Assembly: GCA_023428695.1 (NCBI GenBank)
Contig: JAEYWY010000030.1
Location: 1 to 64,000 of the forward strand
Length of the DNA: 64,000 bases
Reading direction: 5' to 3'
Origin: Bacteroidota bacterium
GTDB lineage: Bacteria; Bacteroidota; Bacteroidia; Cytophagales; Cyclobacteriaceae
Shown here piece after piece: positions 25,969 to 34,320 of the stretch. The notes beneath the pieces are model-generated. The model had not been told where the DNA came from, did no database searches, and saw only the letters and a program-made list of their open reading frames with translations. Position numbers and translations under genes: made by a program. How positions within the stretch are numbered: the first letter of the stretch is position 1; the number at the start of each line of letters is the position of its first letter.

Positions 25969-26985
25969 GTGCGACAGGTGCTCAAGATTGATTCTCATAC
26001 CCACATTATTCCCAAAAAGCTACCTAACTGGACTGAGAAGTTTGGGTATGGAGATTTCATTTACATTCAGCACAGCCGTAAAGGTGCCGCCAAAATGATG
26101 AAGGGCAACCAGTTCTTTCGGGAGATCAAAGAGAACGCCTGGAACCCGGAATTACGAATAGAAGAATATGCGCGGTTCGGAACGCAGGTACAGGTGGTCT
26201 GCACCATACCGGTAATGTTTTCGTATTGGGCCAAACCTTACGATTGTTTACAGGTATCCGCCTTCCTCAACGATCAAATCGCCGACCTTTTGGTGAAGTG
26301 GCCAAAGAACTATTTGGGTCTGGGCACCATCCCTATGCAGGATTGCGACCTCGCCATCCAGGAACTGGAACGATGTAAGGAGATCGGACTCCAGGGCATT
26401 CAGATCGGATCAAACATAAACGATCTGAACCTGAATGAGGAGCGTTTCTTCCCGATTTTCGAGGCGTGTGAGAAACTGAATATGGCGGTACTCGTGCACC
26501 CGTGGAATATGATGGGACAAAAAGATATGCAGCGATATTGGTTGCCGTGGCTGGTGGGCATGCCGGCTGAGACTTCGCGCGCACTTTGTTCGATGATATT
26601 TTCGGGGTTGTTCTCGCGACTGCCCGGACTTCGCGTGAACTTCGCGCACGCCGGTGGTTCGTTCCTGCCGACTTTGGGCCGCATCCAGCACGGTTTCGAT
26701 TGCCGGCCCGACCTGGTCGCCATCGACAATACTATGCCGCCCCGGGATTACCTGGGCAAGTTTTGGGTCGACAGCATAACACATGATCCGCTGATGCTTG
26801 AATATGTGCTGAAACTTCAGGGTTCATCGCGGATTACCCTCGGCTCGGATTATCCATTTCCGTTGGGCGATCTCGAAATCGGCAGGTTTATTGAGGAGAT
26901 GAACCTTGACGACGAAACCGTGAGCAATATTTTTCACCGATCCACACTGGAGTGGCTCAATATACCTATTGGACGATTCATATGA
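25969..26985 (+). CDS. amidohydrolase family, ACMSD-like (aminocarboxymuconate-semialdehyde decarboxylase)
   Basis: About 338 residues in the amidohydrolase-2 fold. Metal and active-site motifs are DSHTHIIP at the N-terminus, a His in AVLVHPW, a His in NFAHAGG and an Asp in TLGSDYPFPLG. It matches the ACMSD family over its whole length (FGYGDF, GTIPMQ, GIQIGSN, GKFWVDS). ACMSD acts in tryptophan/kynurenine and 2-nitrobenzoate breakdown. No other kynurenine-pathway gene is in the window, so the substrate is not certain. No ATG is available: the start is GTG at 25969 or, giving the family-typical MLKIDSHTHIIP, GTG at 25978. The stop overlaps the next gene (ATGA). Confidence 0.85.
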   Translation: MRQVLKIDSHTHIIPKKLPNWTEKFGYGDFIYIQHSRKGAAKMMKGNQFFREIKENAWNPELRIEEYARFGTQVQVVCTIPVMFSYWAKPYDCLQVSAFLNDQIADLLVKWPKNYLGLGTIPMQDCDLAIQELERCKEIGLQGIQIGSNINDLNLNEERFFPIFEACEKLNMAVLVHPWNMMGQKDMQRYWLPWLVGMPAETSRALCSMIFSGLFSRLPGLRVNFAHAGGSFLPTLGRIQHGFDCRPDLVAIDNTMPPRDYLGKFWVDSITHDPLMLEYVLKLQGSSRITLGSDYPFPLGDLEIGRFIEEMNLDDETVSNIFHRSTLEWLNIPIGRFI

Positions 26986-27638
26986 TAACACCGCAACCCA
27001 GACGATATGTGCTGCGGCATTTTCTTCTGACCGCTGTCATCTGCCTGATCGCGACGGATCAGCTATTTGCACAGGATCGCGACAGAGCGAAGGCAATGGA
27101 ATATGTACAGCAACAGGAACAGGCGCGCAAGGCTGCAACTATGCGCGAATACGATTCAGCTGTGTTCTTTCTTGAAAACGGGATGTATCAACGCGCCGAC
27201 GTCAAGTTCAGATACGTGCTAACTAACCTCAAGAGTCTTCCCTCCGATCTTACCTTTCACTTTGGAAAAAATTCCTTCTACCTGAAGCAGTATCAGCAAA
27301 GCATCGACTGGCTCAACAAATACATCCAGTTGAAAGGAACCAACGGTCAGTTTTCACGGGAAGCCGCCTCGCTCAAGGAGGAGGCTGAGAAGCATTACAT
27401 TGCTGAAAAAGCGACGCGCAGTCAGGAGGTCGAACAGGTATTTTCAACGAATTACGAAATTGATTGTGGTCCTTCAGGGATGGTGACGTGCCCGGTATGC
27501 CGGGGTGAACATGTGATCATCCGGAGGGGGACATTCTCAAACGAATACCGCACATGTCCGTACTGCAACGAGCATGGTCTCCTCACCTGCGTTGAATACA
27601 ACAAGCTGCTGCGGGGAGAGCTCGAGGCCAAGCAGTAA
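26982..27638 (+). CDS. secreted protein with C-terminal DnaJ-like CxxC zinc finger
   Basis: 218 residues from the ATG at 26982, which overlaps the ACMSD-like stop. The signal peptide (about 1-30) ends at DQLFAQ. A helical, TPR-like part follows (YDSAVFFLENGMYQRADVKF, then QQSIDWLNKYIQLKG). The C-terminal region has two CxxC pairs, CPVCRGEHVI and CPYCNEHGLLTC, spaced like half of a DnaJ zinc finger. A zinc or redox module on an exported protein is unusual because DnaJ fingers are cytosolic. Function unknown; I cannot tell from sequence whether the Cys bind zinc or form disulphides. Confidence 0.75.
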   Translation: MITPQPRRYVLRHFLLTAVICLIATDQLFAQDRDRAKAMEYVQQQEQARKAATMREYDSAVFFLENGMYQRADVKFRYVLTNLKSLPSDLTFHFGKNSFYLKQYQQSIDWLNKYIQLKGTNGQFSREAASLKEEAEKHYIAEKATRSQEVEQVFSTNYEIDCGPSGMVTCPVCRGEHVIIRRGTFSNEYRTCPYCNEHGLLTCVEYNKLLRGELEAKQ

Positions 27639-27670
27639 TTCGCAGGGTTTTCGATTGCCCGTCAAATCGT

Positions 27671-27678
27671 TATCTTTG
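27671..27678 (+). promoter_or_regulatory. candidate -7 element before trhO
   Basis: TATCTTTG matches the Bacteroidota -7 consensus TAnnTTTG. The -33 region is weak (TTTT at 27648-27651, spacer 19). It lies in the gap between the zinc-finger protein and trhO. Confidence 0.35.
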
Positions 27679-27729
27679 CCCTTTATTTTTGTTAAAGAAT
27701 CTGATTAACCTGCTATTGATCAGTACTTT

Positions 27730-28776
27730 ATGGCATTGCACAACAGAATTAACGGCCGCCTTCTCAAGGAGAAGATCCGGTCGTCGGCTGAGGATCGAAT
27801 GACTATCTCCTTCTACCGTTATCACAGAATCGAAGAACCAGCCACGTTCAGGAATGAGTTGTACCGGAATTTTGAAGCACTGGGCGTACTAGGTAGGATC
27901 TATGTGGCAAATGAGGGTATTAATGCCCAAATCAGCGTTCCCGCTGCTCAGCTGGAACAATTTCGTACGTTTCTTTATAGTATCCCGTTCCTTAATGGCG
28001 TCCGGTTGAACATCGCCGTTGAGGACGACGGCAAGTCATTCTTCAAATTGAAGATACTGGTTCGAAAAAAGATCGTCGCCGATGGTCTTAAAGACGAGAC
28101 GTTTGATGTGACTGACGGCGGTGTACACGTGGATGCCGAGCAATTCAACAAACTTGCGGATGATCCGAACACGATACTCATCGACATGCGCAACCATTAC
28201 GAAAGTGAGGTCGGGCATTTCAAGGGCGCCATCCTTCCCGATGTAGACACGTTCAGGGAAGAGTTGCAGATTGCCGAGGATCTCATCAAAGAAGACCGGA
28301 ACAAAAATCTGTTGATGTACTGCACCGGCGGGATTCGTTGTGAGAAAGCAAGTGCATGGTTGAAACACCGCGGGTTCTCCAATGTTTTTCAACTCGATGG
28401 CGGAATAATCAAGTACGCGAGAGAAGTTCGCGAAAAAGGAATCGAGAATAAATTCATCGGGAAGAATTTCGTATTTGACGAACGCCTTGGGGAGCGAATC
28501 ACCGGGGACATCATCGCTACTTGCCACCAATGCGGAGCGCCTTGCGATGATCATACAAACTGCAGGAACGATGCATGCCACCTGCTCTTCATTCAGTGTA
28601 AGTCATGTGCCGAAAAGTACGAAGGCTGTTGTTCTGACGAGTGTCGCGAGTTCATTGCACTTCCCGAGGATAAACAACGTGAATTGCGAAAAGGAATAAA
28701 CAAGGGTCGTCAGGTATTTCGGAAGGGCCGGAAGTTGAAGCCAAGACAAACACCACAACTGAAGTCTGCCGAATGA
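27730..28776 (+). CDS. trhO: tRNA uridine(34) hydroxylase, rhodanese domain
   Basis: 348 residues. The N-terminal domain carries GRIYVANEGINAQISVP. The rhodanese domain (about 140-235) has the active-site loop YCTGGIRCEKASAWL and QLDGGIIKYA. The C-terminal Cys-rich segment (CHQCGAPCDDHTNC and CKSCAEKYEGCCSDEC) is typical of TrhO/YceA. The enzyme makes 5-hydroxyuridine at the tRNA wobble position in an oxygen-dependent reaction. It overlaps mog by 4 bases, so the two are co-expressed. Confidence 0.93.
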   Translation: MALHNRINGRLLKEKIRSSAEDRMTISFYRYHRIEEPATFRNELYRNFEALGVLGRIYVANEGINAQISVPAAQLEQFRTFLYSIPFLNGVRLNIAVEDDGKSFFKLKILVRKKIVADGLKDETFDVTDGGVHVDAEQFNKLADDPNTILIDMRNHYESEVGHFKGAILPDVDTFREELQIAEDLIKEDRNKNLLMYCTGGIRCEKASAWLKHRGFSNVFQLDGGIIKYAREVREKGIENKFIGKNFVFDERLGERITGDIIATCHQCGAPCDDHTNCRNDACHLLFIQCKSCAEKYEGCCSDECREFIALPEDKQRELRKGINKGRQVFRKGRKLKPRQTPQLKSAE

Positions 28777-29300
28777 TCCGGATTGGGATAATCAACGTCA
28801 GTGATCGCGCCAGCCAGGGCATCTACGAAGACCTGCCCGGGAAGGCGATTGTTGCAACGCTTAATGAGTTCATAAAAGGCCCTTGGGAGCAGGAATACGC
28901 GGTAATTCCGGACGAACAGGACCTGATCGAAAAGACCCTTATCGATATGGCCGACGTCAAAAAGTGCTGCCTTATCGTGACTTCGGGTGGGACCGGCCCT
29001 GCCAAACGGGACGTGACTCCGGAGGCAACAGAGGCCGTTTGTCAGAAATTGTTGCCCGGTTTTGGCGAGTTAATGAGGGCCAAAAGTCTTACATACGTGC
29101 CTACGGCCATCCTTTCGCGTCAGACAGCGGGCATCAGGCACCAAACTTTAATTGTAAATTTACCCGGGAAACCGAAGGCCATTCGAGAGTGCCTTGAAGT
29201 GGTTTTTCCAGCTATTCCTTATTGCATAGACCTGCTGGAAGGGCCGTTTATCGAATGTAATGAGGAGGTAGTCAAGGCTTTTCGACCAAAAATTACTTAA
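28773..29300 (+). CDS. mog: molybdopterin adenylyltransferase
   Basis: 175 residues, a single MoaB/MogA domain. Motifs are IGIINVSDRASQGIYEDLPG, VTSGGTGPAKRDVTPEAT and LIVNLPGKPKAIRECLEVV. It adenylates molybdopterin before molybdenum insertion. No other molybdenum cofactor genes are nearby. It is coupled to trhO by an ATGA overlap and followed 13 bases later by the M23 peptidase. Confidence 0.9.
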   Translation: MIRIGIINVSDRASQGIYEDLPGKAIVATLNEFIKGPWEQEYAVIPDEQDLIEKTLIDMADVKKCCLIVTSGGTGPAKRDVTPEATEAVCQKLLPGFGELMRAKSLTYVPTAILSRQTAGIRHQTLIVNLPGKPKAIRECLEVVFPAIPYCIDLLEGPFIECNEEVVKAFRPKIT

Positions 29301-29313
29301 TTGCTGATCGTTT

Positions 29314-30294
29314 ATGGCAAAAATCAAGTATTACTACGACACGGAAACGTGTAAGTACGAACGGGTCAAGACCAGGACCAGTGACGTTATTCTGAACGCG
29401 CTCGGTATAGTAGCGTTGATTGTCATCGTCGCAGCAGCGCTGGTTTTGATTCAAATCAACTACTTTCCCCTTCCCCAGGCAGTCCTTCTCGAGAACAAGA
29501 TCACCGAACAACGTTTTTATATCACGAAACTCGACCGTGAGGTTGAGAGGCTTAACGAAATCCTCAACGGCATTGAAAATCGCGATGACAACATCTACCG
29601 TGTTGTTCTCGGTGCTGAACCTATCGATAAGGCTATACGCGAAGCCGGCGTTGGAGGATCCGAGCGTTATGCAGACATTCGTGAGAAGGAGATGATCGAT
29701 CAGGATATGGTCCTTGAACTCCAGGAAAAAGTTGACAAGCTTCGCCGGAAACTCTACATAGAATCGAAATCACAGGACGAACTCGTAAAGCTTGCAGAAA
29801 ACAAAGAGAAGCTTTATGCAGCCATCCCTGCTATCCAGCCTATTTCAAACAAGAAACTGATGGCACTTGCATCCGGGTTCGGAATGCGGACGCACCCGAT
29901 TTACAAAGTAAAGAAGATGCACACCGGTATCGACTTTGCCGCTTCCATCGGAACACCGATTTACGCAACAGCGGATGGAACTGTAACCACGGTTGATGTC
30001 AGGTTCAGTGGTTATGGCAAGATGGTCATAATAGATCACGGGTTTGGTTACCAGACGCGTTACGCTCACATGCACGACTTCGCAGTGAGAAAAGGACAAC
30101 AGATTCGTCGTGGCGACCTGGTCGGATATGTCGGTAATACCGGAACCTCTACGGCTCCTCACCTTCACTATGAAGTAATGATCAACGGCAGACAGGTTGA
30201 CCCGGTACACTATTTCTACAACGACCTCACTCCTGCAGAATACGAAAAGATACTCGAACTTGCTTCTATCGAAAACCAGTCACTTGGAATGTAA
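29314..30294 (+). CDS. M23-family (LytM-type) peptidoglycan peptidase, membrane anchored
   Basis: 326 residues. An N-terminal cytosolic stub of about 25 residues precedes one membrane helix (27-48). A coiled-coil stretch (about 55-170) rich in E, K and R follows. The LytM domain (about 180-300) has zinc ligands H203 and D207 (HTGID) and H285 (HLHYEV), so it should be active. Family role: cutting peptide crosslinks in peptidoglycan during growth or division. Bacteroidota commonly have this coiled-coil M23 layout. An intrinsic terminator follows. Confidence 0.9.
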   Translation: MAKIKYYYDTETCKYERVKTRTSDVILNALGIVALIVIVAAALVLIQINYFPLPQAVLLENKITEQRFYITKLDREVERLNEILNGIENRDDNIYRVVLGAEPIDKAIREAGVGGSERYADIREKEMIDQDMVLELQEKVDKLRRKLYIESKSQDELVKLAENKEKLYAAIPAIQPISNKKLMALASGFGMRTHPIYKVKKMHTGIDFAASIGTPIYATADGTVTTVDVRFSGYGKMVIIDHGFGYQTRYAHMHDFAVRKGQQIRRGDLVGYVGNTGTSTAPHLHYEVMINGRQVDPVHYFYNDLTPAEYEKILELASIENQSLGM

Positions 30295-30320
30295 GCCTGT
30301 TCAAACAGACATAATGCACG

Positions 30321-30357
30321 AAAACCCCGAGCTTTGCCCGGGGTTTTTGTTTTTTTA
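30321..30357 (+). terminator. intrinsic terminator after M23 peptidase gene
   Basis: AACCCCGAGC, loop TTT, GCCCGGGGTT (one mismatch) followed by a T-rich run of about 12 bases. Confidence 0.85.
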
Positions 30358-30393
30358 AGTAACTTGTTCTACTTACCCTAACGCCGACCTTCT

Positions 30394-31332
30394 ATGGGCC
30401 CTCGGACAATCCTCCTCTGGTGCATTATTATGTTTGCATCCAGCTCCATGGCTTTCGCACAAGGATGCAGCGACGCCGGCTTCTGCACAATGGGCGCAAT
30501 GAAACCGGACCAGCCATTTAACAAAAAGATCGACTTCAGACTACGCTCCATGGAAGTGAGCCTCTATCGTGGTACCACGCCGTTGTCGCCGAAAATAATG
30601 GTTGCAACAGCGGATTTCACTTTCAGCATCAATAACAGGACAAGCTTCCAGGTAAAGGTGCCTTATCAGACCGTTTCGGGTAGCCTCGGTAAAACGGGTG
30701 GGCTTGGCGACCTGTCGTTGTGTTTTACGCGATCCCTGATCAGCACGGACAAATTCGATATCAACCTGTCGGTGGGTGGCAAGATTGCAACGAACAACGC
30801 AGACAAAAAAGAAAACGGCATGCCATTGCCGATGTACTACCAGACTAGTCTGGGTACGTACGATTTCATTACCGGAATTTCACTCATCACCACCAAATGG
30901 CTCTTTGCAACCGGCATACAACATCCCTTTAATGCCAACAAAAACGAATTTGTCTGGTCTGCATGGGAGAACAGCGATCACACGGCCGATTACATCGCCA
31001 AGTATGCACCTGCGCGTAAACTGAAACGCGGCACCGACGTGATGTTCAGAGTGGAGAGAAACTTCCGTTTTTCGAGAGTCAACTTCTCCATCGGACTCTT
31101 GCCGATCTATCGCATTACCAATGACAAGATTGAAACCGCCGACGGCGAAACGATAGAACCGGAGGGGGCAAAAGGACTCGCCATGTCAGGTATCGGCACC
31201 GTTGGTTATCAGTTTAACGTACGCACAGGGGTCAAATTCCTTTTTGGACATAAGATCGTTCAACGCGATCACAACCCTGACGGACTCACGCGCGAGATGG
31301 TCACAACAATCAGTTACTTTTACCGGTTCTGA
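30394..31332 (+). CDS. outer-membrane beta-barrel protein, unknown function
   Basis: 312 residues. The signal peptide (about 1-22) ends at AFAQ. The mature protein begins GCSDAGFCTMG, possibly with one disulphide. The rest shows alternating polar and hydrophobic beta strands (FTFSINNRTSFQVKVPYQ, FDINLSVGGKIATN, VNFSIGLLPIYRIT) and ends in YFYRF, an aromatic C-terminus typical of outer-membrane barrels. A 14-strand-type barrel would fit the length. It lies 2 bases upstream of the TPR-CHAT gene, so the two are one transcript and perhaps work together. I cannot name a family. Confidence 0.8.
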   Translation: MGPRTILLWCIIMFASSSMAFAQGCSDAGFCTMGAMKPDQPFNKKIDFRLRSMEVSLYRGTTPLSPKIMVATADFTFSINNRTSFQVKVPYQTVSGSLGKTGGLGDLSLCFTRSLISTDKFDINLSVGGKIATNNADKKENGMPLPMYYQTSLGTYDFITGISLITTKWLFATGIQHPFNANKNEFVWSAWENSDHTADYIAKYAPARKLKRGTDVMFRVERNFRFSRVNFSIGLLPIYRITNDKIETADGETIEPEGAKGLAMSGIGTVGYQFNVRTGVKFLFGHKIVQRDHNPDGLTREMVTTISYFYRF

Positions 31333-31334
31333 TT

Positions 31335-33938
31335 ATGAAGACTATTCTTAACCTCCTGCTTATCCTGATTAGTTTAAACCTCCAGGCACAACAAGCCAGA
31401 CAGGATAACCAACGCTTTCGGGAATTCAACATTGAAGCGCGGACATTGATTCGTGACGGTAAGCTGGAAGAAGCCGAGAAACTGGTGAAAGAACTGTCCT
31501 CGCCGGGTGTTGCCGCGTCTCCCTCAGATGAAGCCATACTCAATACAACGCAGGGCGCGTTGAATATGTCAAGGGGCCGGAATGATCTTGCGTTAGACCA
31601 CCTTGAACGAGCCCACACGCACTGGGAGTCATCCGGTAAAGGGGAAACCCTTGACGCCGCGGAAACTCAGGCATACCTGGGCAATCTGCTGCGCGCAACC
31701 GGTAAATATAATCAGGCGGAAGAACACCTGGCGCTTGCGTTGCTTACACGCCGCAAGTTGTTACCCGCCAACGATGAACAGATTGCAGCGTCATTGAATG
31801 ACCTCGGCCTCGTTTACACACACTCAGACCTGGACAAGGCGCTGGATCATTACGAGGCTGCACTTAAGATTTACGAAGCAAAACACGGCGATTCCGATGC
31901 AAAGATTGCCATTGCAAAGACCAATATCGGATATCTCTACTCGCGTCAGGAGCTCTATGGCGACGCGATCAATAATCTTGAGTCTGCGCTTGCCGTCTGG
32001 AATAAAGTTTACGCAACGGATCACCCCGCGAAAGCGTTCGTCCTGTTCAGTCTGGGGCAGACATATGAACGCATGAAGAACACGGCGTCGGCGCGCGTGT
32101 ATTACGAGCAGTCGCTTGCGATGTATCAAAAAGTTTATCCCGGCAAGCATCCGGAAATTTCGCGCGTGCTCAATGCTCTTGGCAATCTATCGAGGAGCAC
32201 AGATGATTTTGACGCGGCTCTGGCTTACTACCAGAAGGCGTTGATATCGAATCACACACAATTTGCCAACTCACAGGTTGTCATCAATCCTGCCGTTCAG
32301 AATTTTTATGATGGAAATGTTTTGTTGTACAGTCTGATGTACAAGGCGCAGGCGTTGGAGTTGCAGTACCTGAGAAAAACACTTCGTTTCTCCGATCTCG
32401 TTCTTGCGCTCCGGTCGCTGCACAGTTGTGACAGCCTTATTGATCGCCTGCGTCACCAGATTACAAACGAAAGCGACAAAATTGCTCTGGGGGCGATAGC
32501 CAATGAAGTTTACGCCGATGGGGTGAGGATTTCGTTTCTTGCCGCGCAGGCAGCATGGAAAAAGAAGGAATATTTTAAGAAAGCATTCTTCTTTTCCGAA
32601 AAGAGCAAGGCTGCGGTATTGCTTGGCGCGATTTCCGATTCACACGCAAAAAGCTTTGCCGGCATTCCTGCGGCGACCCTCGAAGAAGAGCGACAGTTAA
32701 AATCAGCGATGACGCTCTGCGCGCAAAAGCTTGCCCAGAAGCCCGGGCAGAAAGATGAAGAGTATCTCCGCCGTACTTTTGCCGATCTCACACGCACGTA
32801 CGACACCTTTACACGGAGGCTTGAGAAGGAGTACCCCGCCTATTTTAACCTCAAGTATAATTCGTTTTCACCTGCGCCCGCTGTGCTGCAGCAAAAGCTG
32901 GGTCCAAATACGATGATGCTCAGTTACTTCATCGATGAAAAAAACGCTGCGGTGTATACTTTTGAGCTTACAGCCCGATCATATCATGTTTCTGAGCGAA
33001 GCCTTCCGTCGGATTTTGACAGAAACATTACCGGTTTACGAAACAGCCTCTACTTCTCGGAACCAGCGGTATTCCGGCAGGCTTCAGGTGAACTGTCCGC
33101 GTTGTTGCTCCCGAAAAAGATATCATCCCAGATTAAAGAACTGCTGATCATTCCAACGGCACGGCTAAGCACGCTTCCGTTTGAGACACTGCTCACCGCG
33201 CCGACCTCCGACACGGATACGTATCGCACACTACCCTATGTAGTGAAAAAATACGCGGTCCGTTATGAGTTCTCGGCAAGTCTCGTACTGCAGAAGGAGG
33301 TTCGTCAATCCAAATCCGGGACAGGCATTCTTTTGTGCGCTCCGGTAATATTCGCGAGCGCAAAGATGCCTGATCTGCCCGGAACGGAAGCCGAGGTGAA
33401 GGATATCTCAAGTCTGTTTCAGAAACGGGAATTACCTTCGAGTCTGCTCATAGGGAAAGATGCATTCAAGCGCAAGCTTCAGGAGACAGACCTCCGGAAG
33501 TACGCGTACCTGCATTTCGCAACGCATGGTGTGGTGGACGAGGTGCAACCGGATCTTTCGCGAATTGTTTTGATGTCGGAACGCGGCACAGACGACGGTT
33601 CATTATATGCGGGTGACATTTACAACCTGGAACTTGACGCCCAACTCGTGACTTTGTCGGCATGCGAAACAGGGCTTGGTAAAATATCCCGCGGAGAAGG
33701 CGTCATCGGACTGTCGCGCGCACTGGTATATGCAGGCGCCAGGAATTGTGTTGTATCTTTTTGGAAGGTGTCTGATGAATCGACGGCCTTGATGATGAAA
33801 TCGTACTATGCCAGGTTACTTGATACCCCGACGCGGAGTCTGAGTGCCACACTTCAACAAACGAAGATCGAAATGATCAACCACGAAAAATACAGCGCAC
33901 CCTTCTACTGGGCACCATTTATCCTTATCGGCTTCTGA
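31335..33938 (+). CDS. secreted TPR-CHAT domain protein (caspase-like protease)
   Basis: 867 residues. A signal peptide (about 1-20, ending LNLQAQ) indicates export. Residues about 25-330 are TPR repeats of the kinesin-light-chain type (AQTYLGNLLRATGKYNQAEE, ALDHYEAALKIYEAKHGD). The C-terminal CHAT domain has the catalytic dyad H731 (HFATHG) and C777 (LSACETGLG), both present, followed by GEGVIGLSRALVYAGARNCVVSFW. CHAT proteases belong to the caspase/separase clan and in several systems are switched on by the partner module. Its export with an outer-membrane barrel partner points to envelope or extracellular function. Target unknown. Confidence 0.9.
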   Translation: MKTILNLLLILISLNLQAQQARQDNQRFREFNIEARTLIRDGKLEEAEKLVKELSSPGVAASPSDEAILNTTQGALNMSRGRNDLALDHLERAHTHWESSGKGETLDAAETQAYLGNLLRATGKYNQAEEHLALALLTRRKLLPANDEQIAASLNDLGLVYTHSDLDKALDHYEAALKIYEAKHGDSDAKIAIAKTNIGYLYSRQELYGDAINNLESALAVWNKVYATDHPAKAFVLFSLGQTYERMKNTASARVYYEQSLAMYQKVYPGKHPEISRVLNALGNLSRSTDDFDAALAYYQKALISNHTQFANSQVVINPAVQNFYDGNVLLYSLMYKAQALELQYLRKTLRFSDLVLALRSLHSCDSLIDRLRHQITNESDKIALGAIANEVYADGVRISFLAAQAAWKKKEYFKKAFFFSEKSKAAVLLGAISDSHAKSFAGIPAATLEEERQLKSAMTLCAQKLAQKPGQKDEEYLRRTFADLTRTYDTFTRRLEKEYPAYFNLKYNSFSPAPAVLQQKLGPNTMMLSYFIDEKNAAVYTFELTARSYHVSERSLPSDFDRNITGLRNSLYFSEPAVFRQASGELSALLLPKKISSQIKELLIIPTARLSTLPFETLLTAPTSDTDTYRTLPYVVKKYAVRYEFSASLVLQKEVRQSKSGTGILLCAPVIFASAKMPDLPGTEAEVKDISSLFQKRELPSSLLIGKDAFKRKLQETDLRKYAYLHFATHGVVDEVQPDLSRIVLMSERGTDDGSLYAGDIYNLELDAQLVTLSACETGLGKISRGEGVIGLSRALVYAGARNCVVSFWKVSDESTALMMKSYYARLLDTPTRSLSATLQQTKIEMINHEKYSAPFYWAPFILIGF

Positions 33939-33973
33939 TTTCAGACTTCCCTGAAACGGGCTGAAAAAACAAA

Positions 33974-34004
33974 AGAGGCTAATTAACCGGATTAATTAGC
34001 CTCT
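33974..34004. terminator. bidirectional-looking hairpin after the CHAT gene
   Basis: AGAGGCTAATTAA, loop CCGGA, TTAATTAGCCTCT: a perfect 13-base-pair stem. The plus-strand side has only AGTTTCTC after it. The minus-strand side reads CTTTTGTTTTTTC, so it is the better terminator in that direction, although no minus-strand gene ends here. Confidence 0.6.
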
Positions 34005-34275
34005 AGTTTCTCAATTATTCCTGTCTGCAGTAGAGGGTGGTGAAGCCACTCCTACTGTTCGACAGGTTACACTGTGAACGCTATGGCAAAAAGCTTTTTC
34101 ACTGTGTGGAGAGAACTCTAAGGTAAGACTATAAGTTCGATTTTTCCTAAAGAAATATTGAAACTTTGTGAAGCCTGAAAAATTGGCTTTTTTGCAGCCG
34201 TTTTGGGGTGGGGACTGTGACAATTCTTCACGTTAGAATTTGATATAATAATCTGATTTACAACTAATTAACATA
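34005..34275. other. AT-rich intergenic stretch, no gene seen
   Basis: Nothing coding that I can support. A 70-codon open frame on the minus strand lacks any recognisable protein feature. The part from about 34220 is strongly AT-rich and leads into two DnaA boxes (34276-34296). Confidence 0.5.
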
Positions 34276-34296
34276 TTATCCACAATGTTATCCACA
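34276..34296 (+). promoter_or_regulatory. two tandem perfect DnaA boxes
   Basis: TTATCCACA occurs at 34276-34284 and again at 34288-34296, same orientation, starts 12 bases apart. Both match TTATnCACA exactly. They sit 24 bases before the pcm start next to AT-rich DNA. They could mark DnaA control of pcm, a DnaA-titration site or part of a replication origin; the sequence alone does not decide. Confidence 0.55.
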
Positions 34297-34320
34297 AAGG
34301 ATATTCTGGGATGAACGGCG

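Noticed and set aside
34011..34223. A 70-codon minus-strand frame in the gap before pcm
   Set aside because: No family or signal resemblance; the gap is better read as a regulatory, AT-rich region.
34276..34296. Calling the DnaA-box pair the chromosome origin
   Set aside because: Only two boxes, no dnaA or other origin markers, and no whole-genome skew available; kept as a candidate regulatory site only.
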